This document shows positions 47,301 through 58,319 of a DNA stretch of 64,000 nucleotides, piece after piece (within the stretch, counting starts at the first letter, position 1; every line of letters begins with the position of its first letter). The stretch is from NCBI GenBank assembly GCA_963669155.1, contig OZ022583.1:17540805-17604804 (forward strand), written 5' to 3'. The position numbers and the translations under genes were made by a program. Under the pieces are notes generated by a model, which saw only the letters and a program-made list of their open reading frames with translations, did not search any database and was not told the DNA's origin. Origin of the DNA: Arbacia lixula (Eukaryota; Echinodermata; Echinoidea; Arbacioida; Arbaciidae).

Positions 47301-50300
47301 TACAGCATGGAGATAGACTGAGATAGGAGGTCAAATTACCCAGAGTTAAACACCAATGAACTTTGCCAATTGTTTAGCAATTACAATGTACTAGATATTT
47401 AATGGTCCAGTTTTGACCCAATGTGTTACAACGATGGATCCTTCCCTAAATGGAGATAGACTAATGTTACGTTTTTCCCAGTATTAAACAATGATCCAAT
47501 TTTAGTCAAACGTGGTACAGAGGTGGATGATCACATGTAGTTAGACTGATGAGGTAAGAGGTCAAATTCCTGAGAAGACAAAGGTGAATGAACTTAGGTA
47601 ATAATCAGGAATTCAATGGTCCAATCACAGATTGTCAATTCAAACCAGATAAAGCTAACATTAAGGCGGAGGCTTATTTATTGAGTGCATAGCAGTCAAA
47701 TTGCTCCAGTTTCTTGTTTTGTATGTGATTATAGTCAATCACAGTATAAACACGTGAATAAGCTGATGGCATTAACTGTAATTGGTTGCATTCATGCTGG
47801 GTAGGTGATCACCAGCTCTGCTGTGTATTGGTGATAATGGATAATAGAGGGAGCTAGACAGCTTTATTATCTATTTGAGTTCCGATATCTGTTAAAAAAA
47901 GTTCGGGCCGAATAATTTGAGGAGTTGACATTGAATCACTAATTTATCAAAATGTGTATCATTTGAGGGCAAATAACTTTCACCAAGTTTCTAAAATGGA
48001 CAATACATGAATTTAAGACCATTGGTAAGAAGATTGCTCACGACCACCCTTTTGAAGGCTTTTTTGTCTTCCCAGTACAGTATATGCCGTTTAATGATAG
48101 ATACCAAGCCTGATGCCATCAAACAAACGCCATGAACTATGTTTTCACTTTCTCAAGGATCCCTTACCAATTTATGATATTATCTCTTCTGATATGTAAT
48201 GTGTACAAATGTGGGTAAGCTTCAGCATAGAGGGTAAAGAAGGGAGGAAGTGAGTTTGGAAGGGGGTCAGAGAAACGGCAAATGGTGTACCAGAGTCAGT
48301 AAATAGAGAGGCAAGCCAGTGTTTGATTGGGTTACCTTGGGTATATGTATGGTGATGTAGGGTGTAGTGAATGTAGTTATAGTAGGAAGACTGACAGCAC
48401 TTGATTAACAAGTTTTGAGGTAGTCAGCCCAAGACCATATAGTGTATGGTTGGCCTTGCAACATATCAGGGAATCACTGGCTGTATGACATTATGACAGT
48501 GCCTGGTCTTGAGTTATGTTTTCTTCTGTGTAATGTGGTATTTCAATCACAATTTGTCGAAAGTGAAAGTGGCCCCAAGCTGTCAACAAGACGATTTCAC
48601 CATTGCATTTCTATTCTTTACACAAATGAAAACAAGCAAAGTCTGTTTTCAATTCATTGCATAGCTGAGCCCTCTTCCGCACCACATGGCATTCAAGAAG
48701 AAAACGCGGTCGATTGTCCGCCAGTTTCGAGAAATGGGCCACCGCTGCGTCGATGCCCGGATTGAGGCCCTGAAGCGAGGTGACGACGTCCCCCCAGACA
48801 TCTTGACGTATATCCTGAAAGCGTCACACAACTTGAGTGACGAGGGCTTTGGGAAGGAGGAGATGGTGGACGAATTCTGTACCTTCTTTGGGGCAGGTGA
48901 GGATGTTGGATGTGTTACTTAATGGCCTACTCATGAAAACCCGTTATGGTGACCAAGCCTTCTCATCCATTGCCCCCTCCCTTTGGAACAAACTCTATAT
49001 TCAGAATGTCACATCCATTTAATCATTTGAAATCCTCCTTAAAACTCAGCTTTTTATTAAATCAGCTATCATTTTCGGGAGGCGCACACAGCTACTAAGC
49101 ATTGTATCACTTGTAGTGTATATACATATAATCTCAATATATAGTATAGTTATTGTCACATTGTGGAACCTATAACGATGTTTGATTAAAATGTTTATAT
49201 ATTTTTGAGTAAAGCTTAACATTCATTTAAAATGAACATCTTTCGTATGGGGTCTCCATTTTGGATGTCTCAACATTAGTGAGGGGGTGGGGGAGAAAGA
49301 AGGGTATTACTTTGCTTTCAGTTGTAACCTTTTTCCATGAAACTTGGTTACAAAAGTGCAGTCTTTATTGTTTAATATACATTTGAGGAATTTTTCCATA
49401 TTCATGCATTTTTAATCGACAGGACAAGAGACCACGGCCAACCTCCTGGCCTTCACCCTGCTACACCTGGGACGCAACCCACATGTCATGGAAAAGTAAA
49501 CATGCTCAAGATAATGTACAACCCAATGGAAATGTAGACGAGCTGATTAGATGCCTTCTTAAACCTTTGGTCACTAGATAAACTGCAGCTATATGGGATT
49601 TGTGTGCATTATTTCTGAAAAGAAGAACACAAGGGAATTGTCATAATTGCAATGACTTGCAATTAGAAGAGGCTGATTGAAATTGAACCCAATCCAAAGA
49701 TAGACCAACAAATGGGGAACTTGACACTGCCTTTATCAGGATTTTGTGTTGAAGCTCAATGCTTACAATAATTGTTGTTATAATGATACTGTTATGAGAA
49801 CGGTCATCAAACATAATAGTAATATACCGTTGCACATAGAGGACTTACACATGTATATATAGACAGGAAGATACATGTGTTATTTCTAATTGCATTTTGT
49901 TGTTTAATGTTATGTTGTTCTATCATCACAATTATGTTTATTAATCTTTATTTAACCAATCATTTAATCACATCTCAAAATATCATCCAATATTTAATAT
50001 GGGATGCTGCATCAGTAAAATGCAAGTTAATTTTTGTTTTTTGTTGTCTGTCAAATTTATGGAGAGACTAAAAGGTTATATTAAATATTTGCATCCATGC
50101 AAAGTCACATAAACTTGCGATAATTCAGGCAATATTTTGCTGATACTTAACACCTTTACTTTGTGGGTGTTATGGTTTTACTACATCTTTTCATAGTGCT
50201 TGCTATTGATCTTGATCTTTTCTTCTGAAGGCTAAGGGAAGAGGTGCTGTCTGTTTTGAAGGATAAAGACTTTGTGGAATACGCAGATGTGACGAAGATG

Positions 50301-50738
50301 TCATACCTAGGATTGGTGAGTTGCCTACATTAATGTTATCATGATATGTACCAGTTGGTTCAAGTAAACCACTGGTCAATGGTAATTTGGAAGCCGAATC
50401 AATGATAAATTTGAAACTTTGTTCTAATGCACTATTTGAATTCAAAGGAAAAATATCACATGTTCTACACATTTGAACAAGGACCATTATACTACCTGGT
50501 ACTCGATTGCAATTGTTTATGGGAGAGAACTTGAATGATAGGAATATTTATCAATATATATGTACAATATATATATATGTATATATATATATCAATGTAA
50601 GAAATTATACATATACAACAGCTTCGGCATCACCAATTTTTCCAAAGGGTAGATAGCTCTGGTGAACCTTGATTTAAGCTACGCCTACCATTGTTCTCTT
50701 CATACATTTCTTTCACAAAATATATATATATATATACA

Positions 50739-50777
<39 letters not shown>

Positions 50778-53700
50778 ACATTTAATATACTGGTAGATAT
50801 ATTCACATCCATCATGCATTAACATTGTTAAACAGTTACTTCAGAATACTAGTACAGTCATACCTGTGTAAAAAAGACCGTTCAAAGGAGATAAGAAATG
50901 TGGTCTTTATGTACAGATTACTTTCATACATATTTCAATGAAAAATGTTGTTCAAGGAAAAGAAAAAATGTGTTGTTTGTAGGCAACAGGTTTTTCTATA
51001 AACATGATATAGGTGATCAAGGTGATTGCTAAAGCAGGTGTCACTTTGATGGAATTTAAAAGGCATTAATTTGATTATGCTTTGTTCTGTCTCCTCAGGT
51101 CCTGAAAGAGGCACTGCGGCTTAATCCTCCTGTTGCGGGTACAAGCAGAGTGATCCACCAGGATACGGAGATGTGTGGGTACAACGTCCCGGCAGGCACT
51201 CAGTTCGTAGTAAGCTCAGTGTATAGATGATATTCATTTCTAAAGCACAATAACTGTATGGATATACTGTAAAAGTGTTTTTTTTCGCTTGCAGATATTT
51301 TTACGCTCGACGGGGGTCCTAACATTTTCGCGCGATGTTAAATTCGCAGTCGGCAAAATCTAAAGTAACTAGAACTAGGCTAGGCTAAGTAATCCATCTG
51401 ATCATGTGCGAATTCATTTGACCTACATTCTGGACATTTTTCCACGCATCGCGCGCTGTATCGTTGTGTGTGCTATTTTTAGCGCCGCATACGCAACTCT
51501 GCTCGTGGAGTTCAACACATTTTGTAGCGTAGATAAATTTGCGGTAATGCTCAAAACCTTTTCGCGTGATGTTAAATTCGCAGACGCATCTCGATTCGCG
51601 AAAATAAACCCCCCGCGAAAGAAACCACTTATACAGTATTCTATTGCGCTGCAAGGTATCATAAATGTGTTGGTGTACATACTATACATGAACGTACATA
51701 AGTAAGTTTTCAGTGTTGATTCAAAGGTTTCTAGGGATGGGGCTTTCTTTATATAACAGTTACCCTCGTTTTGTTCAGCAGTAGTGTAGAGGATCTGTCC
51801 CTGTTTTGCAGCTGTGAGAGGGATTTTACAATTGTAGCCCTGATAGCTGGATGCAAATATGTAACATGCACACATAATGTGCACCATCTCCAATACCTGA
51901 GGAGGATTCATTGCCCCGTTCACCTCATATGAGGTACTCATTTAAGCTATGGGTGGAGAACAGCAGAATGGATAAAATATCTTCCTGAAGGATGCAATAA
52001 GTACCATGGGTGGGCTTTTTAGAGACTCCACATACTGGTCATGGCTGTGTATCGCTTGTTAGTAATGATTTCGGAAATACCTCACACTTGAGCACCACAC
52101 ATTTAAATTTCTAGTGACTTTATGGACTTCATGATGAAGTGACAGGCTGAATGTGACAAAGAAAGAAAAAATACCAATATCATGGGTTGGGAATAATAGG
52201 GAGAGGATTTTGAACAAATCACCAAATGTGCCCATAGACTGCAAAGAGTATCTATGAGGTGTATATATATGAACAGTGAGCTGGACTATTAAAGTCAGTT
52301 TCCAGTTTTATTATTGGGAGGAAATGTCTGATACAGTACCTCCTTATATTTTATGTGTTTTTACAGAATTTTTCATTTTGACCTGCAAAAGGGATGGCCT
52401 TTCTTTAACAGGCCTCAATAAGTGCAGAGAATTCTGAGTAAGAAATTACTGTATTTCACATCATACATAACATATATCTGCACCACAATATAAGTCAACC
52501 TGTCGGTAGATTTTCAAATATTGACAGCTTTTGCTTCCTTGATTATGACTAGTATTTATACTAGTTTATAATACTAATACTAATTTATACTAATGTATAC
52601 TAATAATCAATCATTTTGAGGATATTCTTTCTTGTAGAAAAGAATGGCAGATAAGAGTTCTACATAATCAAAGTAAAATGTAAAATGAAATAGACTAGCT
52701 CTCTGGGCAGCCCCTGGGCTTTCGAATATTCCCCATTACTACCGTAATGGCAAATAAATCCCCACTAGATGCTGTTCAATCTGTGTTTACAAGATTCAGC
52801 TGTACTGAAAGCAGATATGTAACTGTAATGATGTAAATGGCATCGTGTGGATAATGTTTAACGCTGTGCTTTCTCCTTCAAATGCCAGGCATCAATGTTT
52901 TTGATGGGGCAGCATGAAGATCACTTCAAGGACCCGCTGACGTTTGACCCAGACCGCTTCACGAGGAACGAAGACAAGTGAGCCTTAATTCACTTAACTA
53001 ATTGTCTTAACTCATTGGGACCAATTCCTTTTAAGAGCAAAACTTATCATTATTTGGCTTTCCAGTAGGCAACACTATCTAACTTTTAAATCAGATTTAC
53101 ATTGCAAATTAACAAATCGCGAAAAACATAAAATTTAAGGTTAGAGTGATAGTTGTTCCAAATTGAAGAGTGAAAGCATAATTTCAATCATTTTAGAACA
53201 TTGCCAATTTGAAGATTTAGCAATCATTTGAAGGGAATATATATGATTTAACCTGAAAAAGTCTTGTATAGGAATGTTTACTCTTTCATGTGATACATCT
53301 TTGACTACTTTTAACCCATTGCTCACGGTTAGATTTTCTGGCTGTACGTGTGAACCCTGCTCCAGTAAGAATGTCATCAATTGCCCTGGAACTGCAGTCC
53401 AAATGAGTGTACCTTAATTGTTAAGTTTATATTCATAGCCTGTGGTATATTGTCTGAACAACAGATTGTATGGGAATCATGCTGCTTAGTATCTGAGCGG
53501 AAAAAGGTCAGACCGCATATATGCGGGCTCATGCACTAAGGAGCGGGTTAATACTTGAAATTAAACGTTATGGCCCCAAACCATGTACATGTACTTGCTC
53601 CCAAATGGGTTAACACATAGGGTTTTTCTAATCTGGGAGCCTGTCATTTTAATCTGGGAGCCTGTCATTTTTTTCTTTTTTGTTGTTTCTTCCATTCAGA

Positions 53701-54467
53701 CCTCTGTTTGCATTCTTCCCCTTCTCTCTTGGGGCCAGAAACTGCATCGGCCAGGTTTTCGCTCAGGTATGTGTATCTACAGTGATTGAACCCATTAGCT
53801 CATTTTCTGCACTAAATTCAACCTGCCCTGAACCAGGGTGCAAGTACAGATTTAAGTGGAATTGAAATGAAAGAAATGATATGGCATTATAATCGATTCT
53901 TGATCATTGTTTAGAGCTGCCCTCACACTCTGACTTGGTTACAGACACATAAAGTCTGTCTGATTTTGATGTAACAAGTTGATTTCCATAACTGTTCTAC
54001 ACCCTGCCTGACATGTTTAGTGCATGGAGCAAGTGTGTTGTACTATTTTTAGAGTATGGGCCATAGACGTTTATAAATTTGCTAGGATTGTTATAATTGA
54101 AAATAAATCACACCCATTTCTTGATTTCATGTCAAGCACTGGTGGGAAACTACTGGTGGTTATTTATTACCATCAATGCGATAGATTGAACCTAAAGTGA
54201 TCATCAGTAAGCTGTCAAAGAAATTTGACTTTTTTAGTTGTGACATTTGATAATGAATCACAGCCGTTCTATATCAAGCTCTGGGTTGGAACCCTTAATA
54301 ATGATTTATTTTTACTCCCATCACAGATTGAAGCTAAGGTGATCATGAGCAAGCTTGTAAAGAAGTTTGACTTCCGCCTAGTGCCAGGTCAGAGCTTTGA
54401 CTTTGTAGAGGACCTCACCATGAAACCCAAGGACAAATGCAAGAACTTCATCACTCTGAGGACCTAA
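38393..54467 (+). CDS. CYP46A1: Cytochrome P450 family 46 (cholesterol 24-hydroxylase-like), 13 exons
   Basis: Exons: 38393-38541, 40744-40809, 44257-44338, 45181-45341, 45862-46000, 46769-46882, 48665-48896, 49423-49495, 50231-50315, 51099-51209, 52889-52977, 53700-53766, 54327-54467. All junctions are GT..AG and phases close, giving 502 aa (human CYP46A1 is 500). An N-terminal membrane anchor at about residues 8-35 is followed by YAHIPGPKR, as in ER-bound P450s. Landmarks: I-helix AGQETT (314-319), K-helix KEALR with E371 and R374, FDPDRF (423-428), and heme loop FSLGARNCIG with the thiolate Cys449. REALKRGEEVPADIL of the human protein is matched by IEALKRGDDVPPDIL, which supports family 46. 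Family 46 hydroxylates sterol side chains; the substrate here is inferred. ATG 38393 is used; Met3 is an alternative start. Exon 3 is short and was found only by phase and splice logic (FAMYKPMLICSDSAVIK). Confidence 0.95.
38631..39169. repeat. Foldback satellite built of TTCTTGATATCAAGAA palindromes (CYP46 intron 1)
   Basis: Outer arms 38631-38681 and 39119-39169 are perfect 51-bp inverted repeats (ends ATGGCAAGCCGTTTTAACAT and its complement). The interior is about fifteen copies of the 16-bp palindrome TTCTTGATATCAAGAA and variants, separated by G or C bases. Three nested arms carry CCATTGCTTTACC/ACACAAAACCATTTC in alternating orientation. No ORF. Confidence 0.9.
39180..40740. other. Rest of CYP46 intron 1, no gene seen
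   Basis: No coding region recognised. It holds a C-rich homopolymer run (40639-40653) followed by ACACAC. A dispersed repeat at about 40010-40160 (CCAGGATTTTTCTAGAG .. GTTCAGTGCATGATTCTCC) recurs in diverged form in intron 5 at about 46210-46350. Confidence 0.5.
40812..40947. repeat. 68-bp tandem duplication just after CYP46 exon 2
   Basis: Two essentially identical head-to-tail copies starting AAGGGGTTGATTATT at 40812 and 40880. The first overlaps the exon 2 donor (GTAAGG); the second has GGAAGG instead, so the donor itself was not duplicated. Confidence 0.9.
41160..42815. repeat. 42-bp minisatellite in CYP46 intron 2
   Basis: About 38 copies of a 42-bp unit: GATGACAGTTAGCCAGGGGC then TAGTGGATGTCAGATTCAGG and GG. 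Variants insert AGCTAG or AGCTAGGGCCGG between the two halves, or change GCCAGG to GCTAGG. Every unit has in-frame TAG stops, so it is not coding. Confidence 0.95.
42816..44256. other. Rest of CYP46 intron 2, no gene seen
   Basis: Unremarkable AT-rich sequence. A possible TTAA-bounded element lies at 43465-44135, with ends TTAACTCGTTGCCCGC and GCGGGCAAAGAGTTAA; both inner flanks contain GGC-rich text. Otherwise nothing is recognised. Confidence 0.4.
46413..46586. repeat. Foldback element in CYP46 intron 5
   Basis: AAGCAAATAATCA at the left pairs with TGATTATTTGCTT at the right. Inner GGGACGAACTATCACTTCC pairs with GGAAGTGATAGTTCGTCTC, and GCTGTCTTTCC with GGAAAGATAGC. It is MITE-like and lies about 60 bp before the decayed exon 6 copy. 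Confidence 0.8.
46641..46695 (+). pseudogene. Decayed duplicate of the start of CYP46 exon 6
   Basis: In the exon frame this reads IGFEMKEDFTS then a stop, against VGFGMEEDFIS in the true exon 6 (46769). The acceptor dinucleotide is lost (CATGG in place of CATCAG). It lies 121 bp upstream of the functional copy, consistent with an old local tandem duplication. Confidence 0.75.
46967..47700. repeat. Dispersed repeat with GTCCGTCC head (CYP46 intron 6)
   Basis: Starts with TTGTCCGTCCATCTGTCC and continues with AACCGTTAAACAGATCTGC and multiple blocks ending GAGGTCAAATT. A short related head occurs at 46085-46110 in intron 5. The style (GTCCGTCC head, GGTCAAA blocks) recalls the hairpin-ended elements in APPBP2. 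No ORF. Confidence 0.45.
48912..49080 (+). mobile_element. CR1/L2-like LINE 3' end fragment (CYP46 intron 7)
   Basis: Reads TRYGDQAFSSIAPSLWNKL .. FEILLKTQLF, the characteristic end of CR1/L2-clade reverse transcriptase ORFs, with a stop between the two parts. It begins about 15 bp after the exon 7 donor. Dead fragment. Confidence 0.7.
50565..50780. repeat. AT microsatellite (CYP46 intron 9)
   Basis: Two TATATA tracts (about 50565-50595 and 50715-50775) flank roughly 120 bp of ordinary sequence. Intron 9 otherwise holds nothing recognisable. Confidence 0.85.
51264..51639. mobile_element. TIR element rich in TTCGCG (CYP46 intron 10)
   Basis: Ends ATACTGTAAAAGTG and ACTTATACAGTAT are imperfect inverted repeats, extended by TTTTTTCGC against GCGAAAGAAA. 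The block TTTTCGCG(C/T)GATGTTAAATTCGCAG occurs twice in the same orientation inside (near 51330 and 51560). Non-autonomous. Confidence 0.6.
53309..53553. repeat. Possible TTAA-bounded MITE (CYP46 intron 11)
   Basis: Left end TTAACCCATTGCTC and right end GAGCGGGTTAA are short inverted repeats. TTAACCCATTGCTCAC-like text recurs in inverted form at 57557-57572 (GTGAGCAATGGGTTAA), so this is a dispersed family. No ORF. Confidence 0.4.
54185..54250 (+). pseudogene. Duplicate of the start of CYP46 exon 13, still open and with an acceptor
   Basis: Preceded by an AG (GCGATAG) and in the correct phase, it reads IEPKVIISKLSKKFDF then FSCDI and a stop at 54248, against IEAKVIMSKLVKKFDF in the functional exon 13 at 54327. 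The two starts are 142 bp apart. If spliced it would give a 477-aa variant lacking the normal C-terminal strand region; it is more likely a relic. Confidence 0.75.
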
Positions 54468-55636
54468 CAGGTTAACCCATATCTTAAAAGAACCAGGTGG
54501 TCCCTGTGGTAGGTGTATGACATGGAGGTAATGTAGGAGTCAATGGGTAATAAAGACAGGTTCGCTCTTTTGCAGGTCAGGTCAAAAAATATGTTTTTGT
54601 AAAAACCATGGATAATAGCAGGAACTGCTGTATAAGACTTCCCTCACAATATTTGAGCAGAAAAGTGACTTTGAGTAGAATTATATTGATTGCTAGATTT
54701 CGAGGAGGTTTGGGACAGGTCGTCAGAAACCTTTAGCCCAGGAGACAGGAGACCGCAATATGCAATAGTGCACATCACAGCTTTTGCAACGCACAGTGAT
54801 GTGTTGAGGCAAGGGGCGTACCCTGAGCGAATGTTGCATTTCGGTATGTGACTGTAGACCATGGCCGGTACTTTCCTAATGTAAATGGATAGTTTTTAAC
54901 TTCTGAAAATATTTGTGAAGCTATGGCTGTAAAATTTCACACACATCATAGGTAGGGTACACTTCTAATTCCTGCCAAGTTTCATGACTATTGCAAATGA
55001 GCCACTCTGCCTTTAAAGGAGAATGACAGACTGAAAATGAATTGAATTGGATTAAAGCAGAAAAATAAAAGAAAACAAACAGGTTGATATAAGTTGAAGA
55101 AAAATCTGACATATTATATAAATGAAGTTCTGAATTTGTGAACATTTTAATTACTAGCACTGATACCTGATCGCTAAACTTCATGGGCAAATCAATTGGT
55201 CCAAAATTACTTTACTATGGATTTTGTTTAAAGCTTTTTTGCCTTTATTCAGATTTTCATAATTCATAATTAAACAAAATGATATAAAGACGAACATAGT
55301 TGTTCTTACAGTATAAACATAGTACATTGCCTCATATATTATGAGCACAAACATATTTAACAAAAATATTTTCCATAAGTATCCAAACTAATATGGTACG
55401 TATTTAGTCAAATATACAAATTGTGATACAATTGTGCAAATTGCAGGAAAAAAAAATTCCATATAAAATGGAAAAGGTGACTGTAATACTTCATATTACT
55501 AAAACAAAACAAAAAAGAAACAATTTTTACAGTACATGTATAAAAGTATCTTCTATGCAAATGAATTACATGTAGTTCAATATAAATGAACCATCTGAAT
55601 AAAGATTTTCTTATACATGTATAAACAAAAAGTATA
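54468..55636. other. CYP46 3' flank, no gene seen
   Basis: Probable 3' UTR and intergenic DNA, AT-rich. An AATAAA occurs shortly after the stop (54549) and could serve polyadenylation. No ORF with recognisable content. Confidence 0.5.
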
Positions 55637-56812
55637 AGTGAAAAGGTTTTCTGGGGTAATTTCAATTTACAAAGAAATTTTAGGCATACACCCAGTAGTA
55701 AGGATAGCGTGCTCCATCCTGTAAATGAACGAAAAACAAGTCAGACAAAAATCTTGGAACCAGACGGGATTTGAACCTGCAGTCTACTGCTTACCGGGCA
55801 GCGACTTAACCACGCAAGCTATTTCTAGTTCACGGGTCAAGACACGACAACATGGAAACAAATACCCGAAAGAGTCTCATTTCACCTGACTCATTAATAT
55901 TCATGAGTAGTCCGCCTTAGGGACAATTTTAGTGAAAAGGTTTTCTGGGGTAATTTCAATTTACAAAGAAATTTTAGGCATACACCCAGTAGTAAGGATA
56001 GCGTGCTCCATCCTGTAAATGAACGAAAAACAAGTCAGACAAAAATCTTGGAACCAGACGGGATTTGAACCTGCAGTCTACTGCTTACCGGGCAGCGACT
56101 TAACCACGCAAGCTATTTCTAGTTCACGGGTCAAGACACGACAACATGGAAACAAATACCCGAAAGAGTCTCATTTCACCTGACTCATTAATATTCATGA
56201 GTAGTCCGCCTTAGGGACAATTTTAGTGAAAAGGTTTTCTGGGGTAATTTCAATTTACAAAGAAATTTTAGGCATACACCCAGTAGTAAGGATAGCGTGC
56301 TCCATCCTGTAAATGAACGAAAAACAAGTCAGACAAAAATCTTGGAACCAGACGGGATTTGAACCTGCAGTCCACTGCTTACCGGGCAGCGACTTAACCA
56401 CGCAAGCTATTTCTAGTTCACGGGTCAAGACACGACAACATGGAAACAAATACCCGAAAGAGTCTCATTTCACCTGACTCATTAATATTCATGAGTAGTC
56501 CGCCTTAGGGACAATTTTAGTGAAAAGGTTTTCTGGGGTAATTTCAATTTACAAAGAAATTTTAGGCATACACCCAGTAGTAAGGATAGCGTGCTCCATC
56601 CTGGAAATGAACGAAAAACAAGTCAGACAAAAATCTTGGAACCAGACGGGATTTGAACCTGCAGTCTACTGCTTACCGGGCAGCGACTTAACCACGCAAG
56701 CTATTTCTAGTTCACGGGTCAAGACACGACAACATGGAAACAAATACCCGAAAGAGTCTCATTTCACCTGACTCATTAATATTCATGAGTAGTCCGCCTT
56801 AGGGACAATTTT
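55637..56812 (-). repeat. Four perfect-period 294-bp tandem units, each with a tRNA-like region
   Basis: Units start at 55637, 55931, 56225 and 56519; a fifth begins at 56813 and breaks off. Period is exactly 294 bp with only a few substitutions (for example TCTACT/TCCACT). Each unit carries, on the minus strand, a tRNA-like segment (55755-55831, 56049-56125, 56343-56419, 56637-56713): A-box-like TAGCTTGCGTGG, B-box GGTTCAAATCC, an anticodon-like arm CTGC-CCGGTAA-GCAG, and ends GAACTAGA / TCTGGTTC that can pair. This suggests a tRNA-derived SINE that has become a tandem array. Confidence 0.9.
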
Positions 56813-56985
56813 AGTGAAAAGGTTTTCTGGGGTAATTTCAAGATTTTTCCAAGATTTTTGTCTGACTTGTTTTTCGTTCATTTACAGGATGGAGCACGCT
56901 ATCCTTACTACTGGGTGTATGCCTAAAATTTCTTTGTAAATTGAAATTACCCCAGAAAACCTTTTCACTAAAATTGAGAGATCAT
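56813..56985. repeat. Inverted partial unit closing the 294-bp array
   Basis: The fifth unit starts normally (56813-56842), then the sequence turns round: 56843-56985 is the reverse complement of the first about 140 bp of the unit, ending TTTTCACTAAAATT. The array therefore ends in a hairpin junction. Confidence 0.85.
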
Positions 56986-56992
56986 GTGTTAA

Positions 56993-57082
56993 AGAACCTG
57001 TCCATAGCAGCCACCTGTCTATAAAGGCCACACTTTTTGTTTCCCATGGGTGGCCACTATAGACAGGTTTCACTGTATAAAC
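56993..57082. repeat. Short inverted repeat with CACTGTATA end
   Basis: AACCTGTCCATAGCAGCCAC / CTGTCTATAAAGGCCACAC faces GGGTGGCCACTATAGACAGG then TTTCACTGTATA. It looks like one end of a dispersed DNA element; similar text (CCTCGGTATAAGTGGTC) is at 26041. Confidence 0.45.
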
Positions 57083-58033
57083 AACTTCCCTTGTGATGTG
57101 TCTGATTTTTCTCAAATATTGGATGCCCTTCACCTGGTCTGAGGATAAACCACACATTGTTAGAGAAGAAGGCTAAGGAAGTCACTAATAGCTAGAGAAT
57201 ATGTTGGGAACAGTCTTTACAGTGTGATCAAGAGTGGCCAGGCTAGTCAATTCATTGTCACCTAAGATGTTGAATAATGTGTCTTACTTATGAGAGTTTT
57301 GTTTGTGTAGTCAATTATTGTCACTGTAACCCATTCTTTATTGAGCCTACAAATGTGTGGGTTGGTATTTTTTACTCAGGTACTCAGCAGCTTATGATGA
57401 CATCATCTACTGTACAGACAATAAACAACATGTTATAAATAAACGTAACATTCCTTATAGGGCGCAAATTAAGCCACACCCTTTTGTGACTGCAGTTCCA
57501 TGGCAAGATTTTATATCAGTACCGGATCAGGCTTCACATAGTCGGAAAAACTTACTGTGAGCAATGGGTTAACATGTTTGATGTGTCTTATTTAGTAAAA
57601 TGTTTCATGTTTATTCTGACTATTTTGTGGCCTGATCCTGTTTACACCTTAAAATGTCAAATAGAGAGATAAGTTTTATTTTAGGGGACTTGTATAATAG
57701 GTCCATGTGATGTTCAAATAACATCTTTCCAAGCTCAGGAATGTAGTACATTATGAGGAGCAATTGTTGAATGGTAACCTGTTAGTCACTCCGTGTCTGT
57801 GTGAATCGTGTGATTATGATTTGTTCATCCATTTTTGTTTATTTATGTTAATCTTCTATAATGTAGTGGTTCTTTTCAAGAATCACACGCTTATGACAGT
57901 TAACGTTGTTGTATAGTGTCACCTGGGCCCTCGGAAAGAACAGTACCTGGCCTACTGGCAGGGTAACCTCAAATGAGGAAGACACAAAAAATCGATGAAT
58001 ACCGGTATCTAGATTATGATGACTGCACAGTCT

Positions 58034-58318
58034 TACTTTACCCACAGTGAAATGATTGTAAATTTAAAAAATGTGTACAACGAAAATTTTTACTTCACCC
58101 ACAGTGAAATGATTGTAAATTTTAAAAATGTGTACAACGAAAATTTTTACTTCACCCACAGTGAAATGATTGTAAATTTTAAAAATGTGTACAAAGAAAA
58201 TTTTTACTTTACCCACAGTGAAATGATTGTAAATTTTAAAAATGTGTACAACGAAAATTTTTACTTCACCCACAGTGAAATGATTGTAAATTTTAAAAAT
58301 GTGTACAAAGAAAATTTA
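58034..58318. repeat. 57-bp minisatellite, five copies
   Basis: Five head-to-tail units of 57 bp starting at TAC TTC ACC CAC AGT GAA. Because 57 is a multiple of three, an open frame runs through all copies (repeat FTHSEMIVNFKNVYNEN) on the plus strand, and another on the minus strand. No sign of a real gene around it. Confidence 0.9.
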
Positions 58319-58319
58319 A

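Noticed and set aside
55755-55831. A functional tRNA-Thr gene on the minus strand
   Set aside because: The A box is offset from the acceptor stem by extra bases, the T stem is poorly paired and the segment recurs inside a 294-bp repeat; a tRNA-derived SINE is the better reading.
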